A DNA stretch of 16,379 nt from Thiobacillus sp. (GTDB lineage: Bacteria > Pseudomonadota > Gammaproteobacteria > Burkholderiales > Thiobacillaceae), in the NCBI GenBank assembly GCA_020217265.1, contig JAIWOS010000173.1, positions 1 to 16,379 on the forward strand, given 5' to 3'. The notes beneath the pieces are model-generated. The model was not told where the DNA came from. It saw only the letters and a program-made list of their open reading frames with translations, and ran no database searches. The first letter of the stretch is position 1; every line of letters starts with the position of its first letter. Made by a program: the position numbers and the translations under genes. This document shows positions 7,196-12,929 of this stretch, in pieces.

Positions 7196-7260
7196 GAAAA
7201 CCCGGTGTGGCAGGAGGAGGAGCGCCTGGGGAAACCCCGTACCGGGTGAATCTACAAGGA
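7165..7260 (-). ncRNA. Candidate small RNA on the minus strand (speculative)
   Basis: Leftward transcription through this interval would produce an RNA with a hairpin (GGGG-TTT-CCCC), an outer 7-bp pairing (ACCCGGT with ACCGGGT), an exposed pyrimidine run CTCCTCCTCCT complementary to Shine-Dalgarno sequences, and the minus-strand terminator at 7165-7195. A structured body, an anti-Shine-Dalgarno stretch and a U-tailed terminator are common in trans-acting small RNAs. No good minus-strand promoter was found, so the 5' end (7260) is only nominal. The same pairing could instead be a structured leader on the + strand. Confidence 0.25.
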
Positions 7261-7279
7261 AACCTACAGATAACCGTCT

Positions 7280-7294
7280 TGCGATCCGATCGCA
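7280..7294. promoter_or_regulatory. Palindrome upstream of the GDP-mannose gene (possible operator)
   Basis: TGCGAT-CCG-ATCGCA is a perfect 6-bp inverted repeat with a 3-bp centre. It is located 167 bp before the start of the mannose-1-phosphate guanylyltransferase gene. No regulator can be named from the sequence. Confidence 0.25.
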
Positions 7295-7320
7295 CGGCTG
7301 CCTGTATTGAAGGATGTATC

Positions 7321-7350
7321 GGCCGGCTGGACGGAAACTTTAGGCCGGCT
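7321..7350 (+). repeat. Two direct copies of GGCCGGCT, 22 bp apart
   Basis: Identical 8-mers at 7321-7328 and 7343-7350 are spaced 22 bp start to start, about two helical turns. They would therefore present the same DNA face to a dimeric or tandem regulator. Each copy is itself GC-palindromic (GCCGGC), so chance is possible in this GC-rich genome. Confidence 0.3.
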
Positions 7351-7460
7351 CGAAGAACACAAAATCGACCAAATAAACGTGGCACAATCGTCCCGCCGTG
7401 CTGGAATGCGATTTGTCCAGTATTGAACGTGACCCTGACCCAAGCACCGACGAGCCCGAC

Positions 7461-8882
7461 ATGACGACCCTCCATCCCGTGATTCTTTCCGGTGGTTCCG
7501 GAACCCGCCTGTGGCCCCTGTCCCGCGCCGCACTGCCCAAGCAGCTGCTGCCTCTGGCCGGCGAGCGCAGCCTGTTGCAGGACACAGTCGACCGTTTGTC
7601 GCACATGCCGGAAATCGCGGCGCCTTTGATGATCTGCAATGTCGAGCATCGCTTCATGATTGCGGAACAGATGCGCGAGATCGGCGTCGCGCCACGCGCC
7701 ATCGTGCTCGAACCGGTGGGCCGGAACACCGCGCCGGCGATCGCTGTCGCTGCGTTGATGCTGTCGCGCGACGACCCGGAAGCCTTGATGCTGGTGCTGC
7801 CGGCCGATCACCTGATTGGCGATATCCCGGCATTTCATGCGGCGATCCGCACGGCTGCGGAGGCGGCCAGGGGTGGGCACCTGACGACTTTCGGCATCGT
7901 CGCCAGTTCGCCGGAAACCGGCTACGGCTACATCAAGCAAGGGGCGCCGCTGGCGGACGCGGACGGCGCCCGCGAAGTGGCCGCCTTCGTCGAAAAACCC
8001 GACCTCGCCACTGCGAAAGCGTATGTCGCTTCGGGCGACTACTACTGGAACAGCGGCATGTTCCTGTTCCGCGCACAGGATTTTCTGACCGAACTCGCCC
8101 AGCTGCGCCCCGACATTCTGGAAGCCAGCCGCGCGGCGCTCGACCAGGCGAGAAACGACCTCGACTTCGTCCGCCTCGACCCGGCGGCCTTCGAGGCCTG
8201 CCCGTCCGAGTCCGTCGATTACGCTGTCATGGAAAAAACCCGGCGCGCCGCCGTGGTGCCGGCCGACATCGCCTGGAACGACATCGGCGCCTGGTCGGCC
8301 TTGTGGGACGTGGCCGAGAAGGATGCCGCCGGCAACGCCACCCGGGGCGACGTGATGCTGGAGAACGCCCGCAACAACTTCGTGCGCGCGGAATCGCGCA
8401 TGGTCGCCGCGCTCGGCGTGGACGACCTGGTGATCGTCGAAACCGCTGACGTGGTGCTGGTGGCGAAAAAGGATCAGGTGCAGGACGTGAAGAAACTGGT
8501 CGACCGCCTCAAGGCCGAGCAGCGCTGCGAGCACCTCATCCACAAGCAGGTCTACCGGCCCTGGGGCTGGTACGAGGGCATCGACGACGGCGATCGCTTC
8601 CAGGTCAAGCGGATCATGGTCAAGCCGGGCGAAAAGCTTTCCCTGCAGATGCACCATCACCGCGCCGAGCACTGGATCGTCGTCTCCGGGACCGCGCGCG
8701 TCACCTGCGGCGACACCGTCACCCTGCTCACCGAGAACCAGTCGACTTACATACCGCTCGGCACTTCGCACCGGCTGGAAAACCCAGGCAAGATCGACCT
8801 GCACATGATCGAGGTGCAGTCGGGCAGCTATCTGGGCGAGGACGATATCGTGCGCTTCGAGGACATCTACCAGCGCAGTTGA
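7461..8882 (+). CDS. manC: Bifunctional mannose-1-phosphate guanylyltransferase / mannose-6-phosphate isomerase
   Basis: The 473-residue protein has the usual length and two-domain layout. The N-terminal nucleotidyltransferase domain has the GTP-binding signature GGSGTRLWPLSR at residues 11-22 followed by PKQLL, the FVEKP motif at 176-180, and DYYWNSGMF. The C-terminal type II phosphomannose isomerase cupin starts at about RPWGWYE and carries metal-site histidines in QMHHHRAEHW (398-400 and 404). It converts fructose-6-phosphate to mannose-6-phosphate and mannose-1-phosphate plus GTP to GDP-mannose in the cytoplasm, supplying exopolysaccharide, O-antigen or glycoprotein glycans. ATG 7461 is chosen because family members begin a few residues before PVILSGGSG; an in-frame GTG at 7398 would add an atypical 21-residue polar extension. 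It seems monocistronic, with a strong terminator after it. algA, xanB and cpsB are synonyms for the family. Confidence 0.93.
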   Translation: MTTLHPVILSGGSGTRLWPLSRAALPKQLLPLAGERSLLQDTVDRLSHMPEIAAPLMICNVEHRFMIAEQMREIGVAPRAIVLEPVGRNTAPAIAVAALMLSRDDPEALMLVLPADHLIGDIPAFHAAIRTAAEAARGGHLTTFGIVASSPETGYGYIKQGAPLADADGAREVAAFVEKPDLATAKAYVASGDYYWNSGMFLFRAQDFLTELAQLRPDILEASRAALDQARNDLDFVRLDPAAFEACPSESVDYAVMEKTRRAAVVPADIAWNDIGAWSALWDVAEKDAAGNATRGDVMLENARNNFVRAESRMVAALGVDDLVIVETADVVLVAKKDQVQDVKKLVDRLKAEQRCEHLIHKQVYRPWGWYEGIDDGDRFQVKRIMVKPGEKLSLQMHHHRAEHWIVVSGTARVTCGDTVTLLTENQSTYIPLGTSHRLENPGKIDLHMIEVQSGSYLGEDDIVRFEDIYQRS

Positions 8883-8918
8883 GTTTCGTCGCACGGTTCT
8901 TAATCGCCCCCGGGATCA

Positions 8919-8951
8919 CGCCTGCCGGTGCAAAGCCGGCAGGCGTTTTTT
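8919..8951 (+). terminator. Intrinsic terminator after manC
   Basis: A perfect 10-bp stem (CGCCTGCCGG / CCGGCAGGCG) with loop TGCAAAG is followed directly by six T. It lies 36 bp after the manC stop and separates that gene from the flagellar block. Confidence 0.92.
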
Positions 8952-8969
8952 CTACGGGGGTTCCTGTCT

Positions 8970-8988
8970 TGTAGGACAAACGCCGACA
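8970..8988. promoter_or_regulatory. Inverted repeat upstream of flhDC (possible regulator site)
   Basis: TGTAGGACAAACGCCGACA is an imperfect 19-bp inverted repeat: TGTAGG and CCGACA pair in 5 of 6 positions around a 7-bp centre. It is 134 bp before the flhD start, in the only intergenic space available for control of the flagellar master operon. The architecture suits a dimeric response regulator of the NarL/LuxR type, but the regulator is not identifiable here. Further down, AACAGCG at 9017-9023 resembles the enterobacterial FlhD4C2 half-site and might allow autoregulation. No convincing -35/-10 pair was found in 8952-9121. Confidence 0.35.
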
Positions 8989-9121
8989 CGACTCCCGGAA
9001 AATACCCGTCCTGTTAAACAGCGCCTCGCCACATTAACTTTCCCGGGGTGGCGCCGAAAACGATACATCCGTGCAGGGTTTAGCGCGGAAGGCGAAAAAA
9101 TTTCACGGGAAGGACGGAACC

Positions 9122-9439
9122 ATGAAACTCGACGAAATGCTGGCCGAAATGCGCGAAGTGAACCTGAGCTACCTCATGCTCGCCCAGAGCATGATCCGCC
9201 ACGACAAGACCACCGCGGTGTTCCGGTTGGGCATCAGTCAGGACGTCGCCGAGCTGATCGAGGCGCTGACGCCGGCCCAGGTGTTGAAGCTCGCCGATTC
9301 CGGCATGCTGATGTCGCGCTTCCGCTTCGACGACGGCGCCGTGCTGGGCATGCTCACCAACTACACCAAGGACCGCGCGCTGGCGCAGTCGCATGCCGCC
9401 ATCCTGATGGCGGGCCAGCAGGCCGCCGCGTTCGCATAA
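9122..9439 (+). CDS. flhD: Flagellar master transcriptional regulator FlhD
   Basis: The 105-residue protein aligns by eye with FlhD along its whole length: NLSYLMLAQSMIRHDKTTA, FRLGISQDVAELIEALTPAQ, and the conserved FRFD after the LADSGML segment. FlhD is the DNA-recognition partner in the FlhD4C2 complex that activates class-2 flagellar genes. Position 65 is Ser (SRFRFD), whereas E. coli has Cys65, which makes an inter-subunit disulfide; the homodimer here must do without it. The start at 9122 has AAGGA (9110-9114) seven bases upstream; an in-frame GTG at 9071 would add 17 atypical residues and lacks a ribosome site. flhC follows after 32 bp in the same operon. Length is slightly short of the enterobacterial 116 because the C-terminal tail is shorter. 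Confidence 0.95.
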   Translation: MKLDEMLAEMREVNLSYLMLAQSMIRHDKTTAVFRLGISQDVAELIEALTPAQVLKLADSGMLMSRFRFDDGAVLGMLTNYTKDRALAQSHAAILMAGQQAAAFA

Positions 9440-9471
9440 GCCGCATTCAGACCGATGAAGGGGAGGGCAGC

Positions 9472-10020
9472 ATGAGCAAAAAAAGCCTGTTGAACGAAAT
9501 GCGCGACACCCAGCTGGCCATCGAGCTGATCGAGCTCGGCGCCCGCCCGCAAGTGCTGGAATGCGAAACCTCGCTGTCGCGCGAGCGCCTCCTGAAGCTC
9601 TACAAGGAAGTGAAGGGCGTCTCGCCACCCAAGGGCATGCTGCCGTTCTCGACCGACTGGTTCCTCACCTGGCTGCCCAACGTGCATGCCTCCCTGTTCG
9701 TCAACATCCATCGCTATCTCATCAAGAACAGCGATGCCACCGGCATCGAAGCCCTGCTGAAGAGCTACCGCCTGTATCAGGAATACGTGCACACCAACCA
9801 GATCGAGCCGGTGCTGAGCTTTACCCGCGCCTGGACGCTCAACCGCTTCTTCGAGAGCCGCATGCTGGAAACCGCGGTGTGCAAGGAATGCGGCGGCCAC
9901 TTCGTGGTTCATCCCGACGATCTTCATCACGACTACGTGTGCGGCCTGTGCAACATGCCGGCGCGCGCGGGCAAGACCCGCAAGGCCAAGGAACAGGCAC
10001 ACCTGCACGCAGCCGCCTGA
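9472..10020 (+). CDS. flhC: Flagellar master transcriptional regulator FlhC
   Basis: The 182-residue protein is a canonical FlhC. The zinc site is complete: CKEC and CGLC place cysteines at 137, 140, 157 and 160, exactly the E. coli numbering. Other family features are the N-terminal LLNEMRDTQLAIELIELGARPQ helix region, PKGMLPFSTDWFLTW and the LNRFFESRML segment before the zinc site. With FlhD it forms the FlhD4C2 activator of flagellar class-2 promoters in the cytoplasm. The ribosome site GGGGAGGG (9459-9466) is strong and well placed. A methyltransferase gene starts 18 bp downstream, so the transcript may continue into it; no terminator intervenes. Confidence 0.97.
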   Translation: MSKKSLLNEMRDTQLAIELIELGARPQVLECETSLSRERLLKLYKEVKGVSPPKGMLPFSTDWFLTWLPNVHASLFVNIHRYLIKNSDATGIEALLKSYRLYQEYVHTNQIEPVLSFTRAWTLNRFFESRMLETAVCKECGGHFVVHPDDLHHDYVCGLCNMPARAGKTRKAKEQAHLHAAA

Positions 10021-10038
10021 ACCGCGGTTGTCATCGGC

Positions 10039-10809
10039 ATGCGCCACCTGCCGGTCAGCCTGCAATCCCTGCTCATCCAGTGCGCCGCCCTTGTCCTGGC
10101 GGCGCTGTCGTTCTGGCTGCTGTCACACTACACAACAATGCAACCCGCCGTGTGGCAGTTTGCCATCGTCGAGGGCCTGCTGGCGGCCATGTTGAGTCGA
10201 AAGATGGGGCAGCCCGCGTGGTGGCTGCCGCTCCACTTCGCTTTCCTGCCCGCCGTCTATCTCGCGCGGCAGGCCGACCTGCCGGCCTGGCTGTACCTCG
10301 CGGCGTTTTCCTGCCTGCTGCTGTTTTACTGGAGCAGCTTCCGCACCCGTGTGCCCTTGTACCTGTCCGACCGCAAGGCCTGGGACGCCCTGGCGTGCAT
10401 GCTGCCCCGGGAGCGTTCATTCCGCTTCATTGACATCGGCAGTGGCCTGGGCGGCGTTCCGCTCTACCTTGAGTCGCGTTTCCCGAACGGTCGTTTCGCC
10501 GGCACCGAGATCGCGCCCGCGCCCTGGCTGATCAGCCGCGTGCGCGCGGCCTGGCGGCACAGCCGGACGGAATTCTTGCGCCGCGACTACGCCACGCTCG
10601 ACCTGGGCGATTACGACGTCGTCTTCGCCTTCCTGTCGCCGGCGGCCATGCCCGCGCTGTGGACGCAGGTGCAGCGGCAGATGCGCACGGGTTCGCTGTT
10701 CGTCAGCCTGTCGTTCGAAGTGACGGGTCAGCGTCCCGACCGAATCATTCCACTGGCCGATGGCGCGCGCCATACGCTCTACGCGTGGCACATGCGCACC
10801 GCAAAATAA
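10039..10809 (+). CDS. Membrane-anchored class I SAM-dependent methyltransferase (unknown substrate)
   Basis: The 256-residue protein has two parts. Residues about 11-100 contain four hydrophobic segments (near 11-29, 39-53, 61-77 and 83-99), consistent with an inner-membrane anchor. From about residue 125 there is a Rossmann-type methyltransferase domain: motif I IDIGSGLGG at 131-139, an acidic residue after strand 2 (Glu157 in GTEIAP), and DYDVVFAFLSP at 191-201 as motif IV. It should transfer methyl from S-adenosylmethionine to an unknown acceptor at the cytoplasmic membrane face; no substrate-defining motif is visible. The start is 18 bp after flhC without a clear ribosome site, suggesting coupling to flhC. 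A sigma-28-like promoter follows the gene, so motA is probably controlled separately. Link to flagella is by position only; a lipid, quinone or protein could be the target. Confidence 0.75.
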   Translation: MRHLPVSLQSLLIQCAALVLAALSFWLLSHYTTMQPAVWQFAIVEGLLAAMLSRKMGQPAWWLPLHFAFLPAVYLARQADLPAWLYLAAFSCLLLFYWSSFRTRVPLYLSDRKAWDALACMLPRERSFRFIDIGSGLGGVPLYLESRFPNGRFAGTEIAPAPWLISRVRAAWRHSRTEFLRRDYATLDLGDYDVVFAFLSPAAMPALWTQVQRQMRTGSLFVSLSFEVTGQRPDRIIPLADGARHTLYAWHMRTAK

Positions 10810-10822
10810 GCGGCCCGCGCCA

Positions 10823-10849
10823 TCAAGTTTTTTTCGTTGCGGTCGAATT
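10823..10849 (+). promoter_or_regulatory. Candidate sigma-28 (FliA) promoter for motAB
   Basis: TCAAGTTT at 10823-10830 matches 7 of 8 bases of the flagellar -35 TAAAGTTT. After exactly 11 bp, GTCGAATT stands where GCCGATAA is expected (4 of 8, keeping C and GA). The -35 and spacing are good, the -10 partial. It lies between the methyltransferase stop and motA, where a late flagellar promoter would be expected because stator genes are class 3 in enteric bacteria. Confidence 0.5.
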
Positions 10850-10863
10850 CCAGACATGAGCGA

Positions 10864-10910
10864 CCCGCATCGCATGCGGGCAACACCGGGCAGGGCGGAG
10901 CGGTTCCGCC
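10864..10910 (+). other. Two hairpins in the motA leader
   Basis: CCCGCAT-CGC-ATGCGGG (10864-10880) is a perfect 7-bp stem, and GGCGGA-GCGGT-TCCGCC (10894-10910) a perfect 6-bp stem. Both fall in the roughly 85-nt leader predicted between the sigma-28-like promoter and the GTG start of motA. Neither has a T-run, so they are not terminators; a role in mRNA stability or translation is possible. Confidence 0.4.
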
Positions 10911-10940
10911 AGCCAAACCCTACTGAAGGAAGCGACCGTC

Positions 10941-11801
10941 GTGTTAGTCATCGTTGGTTATATCGTCGTGCTGGTATGCGTGTTCGGCGGCTTTGCGCTG
11001 GCGGGAGGGCACCTGGCCGCCCTGTTCCAGCCGCTGGAGCTGCTGATGATCGGCGGTGGCGCCATGGGTGCATTCTTCGTCGGCAACAACGGCAAGGCGA
11101 TCAAGGCGACGATGAAGGCACTGCCGACGGTGTTCAAGGGTTCCAAGTACACGCGCGCGCTGTACATGGACATGCTCGCGCTGCTGTATGAACTGCTGAC
11201 CAAGATCCGCAAGGAGGGCCTGATGTCGGTCGAGTCCGACGTCGAGAATCCGGAGAGCAGCCCGCTCTTCTCCAAGTACCCGACCATCCTTGCCGACCAC
11301 CACCTGATCGAGTTTCTTACCGACTACCTGCGCCTGATGGTCTCCGGCAGCATGAACGCCTTCGAGATCGAGAACCTGATGGACAACGAAATCGAAACCC
11401 ACCACCACGAAGGCGAGGTGCCGGCGCATGTCATCGCCAAGCTCGGTGATGGCTTGCCTGCCTTCGGCATCGTCGCGGCGGTGATGGGGGTCGTGCATAC
11501 CATGGAATCCGTGCATTTGCCGCCGGCAGAACTCGGTATCCTGATCGCGCACGCGCTGGTGGGCACCTTCCTCGGAATTCTGCTGGCCTACGGTTTTGTC
11601 GGGCCGCTTGCCGGGCTGCTCGAGCAGAAGCTGCACGAATCGACCAAAATGTACCAGTGCATCAAGGTCACGCTGCTCGCCAGCATCAACGGCTACGCGC
11701 CCGCAATCGCGGTCGAGTTCGGCCGCAAGGTGCTGTATTCGACCGAGCGTCCCACCTTTGGCGAACTCGAAGAACACGTTAAGGGCGCCAAGGCGCGCTG
11801 A
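10941..11801 (+). CDS. motA: Flagellar motor stator protein MotA
   Basis: The 286-residue protein is a proton-type MotA. Four membrane segments are visible, two at the N-terminus and two at about 170-190 and 200-225. The rotor-contact residues Arg90 and Glu98 in the cytoplasmic loop, and Pro173 and Pro222 at the channel, fall at the E. coli positions. With MotB it forms the ion-conducting stator in the inner membrane that drives flagellar rotation. The start is GTG, with GAAGGA at 10925-10930 ten bases upstream; the following LVIVGYIVVL is the normal N-terminus. motB begins 28 bp after the stop, so they form one operon. The preceding promoter candidate suggests FliA control. Confidence 0.96.
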   Translation: MLVIVGYIVVLVCVFGGFALAGGHLAALFQPLELLMIGGGAMGAFFVGNNGKAIKATMKALPTVFKGSKYTRALYMDMLALLYELLTKIRKEGLMSVESDVENPESSPLFSKYPTILADHHLIEFLTDYLRLMVSGSMNAFEIENLMDNEIETHHHEGEVPAHVIAKLGDGLPAFGIVAAVMGVVHTMESVHLPPAELGILIAHALVGTFLGILLAYGFVGPLAGLLEQKLHESTKMYQCIKVTLLASINGYAPAIAVEFGRKVLYSTERPTFGELEEHVKGAKAR

Positions 11802-11829
11802 TCGTCTCGCGGCCTGAATCGGAATTTCC

Positions 11830-12810
11830 ATGAGCGAGCAAAAAGCGCCGATCATCGTCAAGCGCATCAAGAAGGTGGCGGGAGGGCACCACGGCGGCGC
11901 CTGGAAAATTGCCTACGCCGATTTCGTGACGGCGATGATGGCGTTCTTCCTGCTGATGTGGTTGCTCGGTTCCACCGCCAAGGGCGATCTGGAAGGCATC
12001 GCGGAATACTTCAAGACGCCGCTCAAGGTCGCCATGCAGGGCGGTACGGGCAGCGGCGACAGCTCCAGCGTCATCAAGGGCGGCGGCCAGGACCTGACGC
12101 GCACGGCCGGCCAGGTCAAGAAAGGGCAGACCGAGGCGGAGAAGAAATCCTACAACCTGAAAGCGGCCCAGGCCGAACTCGAGCGCCTGGAAGCCGAGCG
12201 CCTGAAAGGCCTGAAAAAGAAGCTCGAAGCCGCAATCGAGGCCAACCCCACGCTCAAGCAGTTCAAGCGCCAGTTGCTGCTCGACATTACCAGCGAGGGC
12301 CTGCGGATCCAGGTCGTCGACGAGCAGAACCGGCCGATGTTCAACCTCGCCAGTGCCGACCTTCAGCCCTACACCAAGATCATCCTGCGCGAGATCGGCG
12401 CCGTACTGAACGATGTCCCCAACCGCGTCAGCCTGTCGGGCCATACCGATGCCACGGTCTACGCCAACGGCGGGCGGGGGTACAGCAACTGGGAACTCTC
12501 GGCCGACCGCGCCAATGCCTCGCGCCGCGAGCTCATCGCCGGCGGCATGGACGAAGCCAAGATGCTGCGCGTGGTCGGCCTGGGATCCTCGGTGCCGTTC
12601 AACGCTGCCGCGCCTGACGATCCGGTCAACCGCCGCATCAGCATCATCGTCATGAACAAGCGCACCGAAGACGCTATCACCAAGGAAGCTTCCGGCGTGC
12701 ATGTCGAGGACAAGGGCGACGTTCAGTCCGAACTCGACAAACTGTCGCCGGGCAATCAGGCTGCGGCGGCAGCCAAGGCTTCGGCGGCTGCCGCCGCCGC
12801 GGCGAAATAG
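11830..12810 (+). CDS. motB: Flagellar motor stator protein MotB
   Basis: The 326-residue protein has a basic N-terminus (VKRIKKVAGGHHGGAWKIAYADF) and one membrane helix (about 29-48) with the proton-carrying Asp31, equivalent to E. coli Asp32. A plug-like amphipathic segment follows (about 53-66), then a flexible helical linker (100-135) and an OmpA-type peptidoglycan-binding domain (about 145-278). That domain shows SGHTD at 203-207, LSADRA at 223-228 and NRRI at 267-270. The domain anchors the stator to the cell wall. The C-terminus ends in an Ala/Lys low-complexity tail (about 310-326) not needed for the fold. The ribosome site is weak (GGAA at 11821-11824). The flagellar export genes follow after a 119-bp gap. 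Confidence 0.96.
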   Translation: MSEQKAPIIVKRIKKVAGGHHGGAWKIAYADFVTAMMAFFLLMWLLGSTAKGDLEGIAEYFKTPLKVAMQGGTGSGDSSSVIKGGGQDLTRTAGQVKKGQTEAEKKSYNLKAAQAELERLEAERLKGLKKKLEAAIEANPTLKQFKRQLLLDITSEGLRIQVVDEQNRPMFNLASADLQPYTKIILREIGAVLNDVPNRVSLSGHTDATVYANGGRGYSNWELSADRANASRRELIAGGMDEAKMLRVVGLGSSVPFNAAAPDDPVNRRISIIVMNKRTEDAITKEASGVHVEDKGDVQSELDKLSPGNQAAAAAKASAAAAAAAK

Positions 12811-12823
12811 CCGCAAAAACCCC

Positions 12824-12863
12824 CGCTATTCCCCTGATCGGTCGCGCCCGCGGCTGCCGATAA
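12824..12863 (+). promoter_or_regulatory. Possible flagellar control elements ahead of flhB
   Basis: The 119-bp gap between motB and flhB contains CGCTATT (12824-12830), the reverse of the AATAGCG core in the enterobacterial FlhD4C2 half-site. It also contains GCCGATAA (12856-12863), identical to the sigma-28 -10 consensus. No sigma-28 -35 (TAAAGTTT-like) is present 11 bp upstream of the latter, so it is not a complete promoter. The combination is suggestive for a flagellar class-2 gene but unproven. Confidence 0.25.
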
Positions 12864-12878
12864 TCCATCCTAAGAAAT

Positions 12879-12905
12879 CCCGTTTCGCGCAATGCGCGGA
12901 GCGGG
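12879..12905 (+). other. Hairpin in the flhB leader
   Basis: CGCGC-AAT-GCGCG (12886-12898) is enclosed by CCCG (12879-12882) and CGGG (12902-12905), with a few unpaired bases between the stems. It ends 24 bp before the flhB ATG, close to the ribosome landing zone. No T-run follows, so it is not an intrinsic terminator for motAB. Confidence 0.3.
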
Positions 12906-12929
12906 CCTCTCCACCACGCGAGATCAGGG

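Larger units (their letters stand above)
7154..7460. other. 307-bp gene-poor interval between the coiled-coil gene and the mannose nucleotidyltransferase gene
   Basis: No credible protein gene is present. In order it holds a hairpin with a minus-strand T-run (7165-7195), a 7-bp inverted repeat ACCCGGT (7200-7206) / ACCGGGT (7241-7247) enclosing AGGAGGAGGAG (7212-7222) and a GGGG-AAA-CCCC hairpin (7228-7238), a 15-bp palindrome (7280-7294), two direct copies of GGCCGGCT (7321 and 7343), and an AT-richer stretch (about 7356-7388). No promoter for the downstream gene could be assigned with confidence. Likely roles are control of the downstream gene and perhaps a minus-strand small RNA. Confidence 0.6.

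Noticed and set aside
7200..7247. Known riboswitch in the leader before manC
   Set aside because: The pairing ACCCGGT/ACCGGGT with an inner GGGG-AAA-CCCC hairpin does not match the conserved cores of riboswitch classes I know (for example cobalamin, TPP, c-di-GMP).
7398..7460. GTG start for manC 21 codons upstream
   Set aside because: Family members begin just before PVILSGGSGTRLWP; the extension is polar and atypical, although it cannot be excluded by sequence alone.
7125..8894. 589-residue open frame on the minus strand opposite manC
   Set aside because: It covers a full manC gene with intact motifs on the other strand and has no domain, signal or ribosome site of its own; a long stop-free antisense frame is expected at this GC content.
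10856..11191. ORF starting at ATG 10856 and running into motA
   Set aside because: After the leader it reads motA in a wrong frame with Arg/Gly-rich shadow composition; no domain or ribosome site.
12736..12807. Ala-rich repeat at the end of motB as a slippage or repeat element
   Set aside because: The alanines use mixed GCN codons with no uniform tandem unit; it is low-complexity protein tail rather than a DNA repeat.
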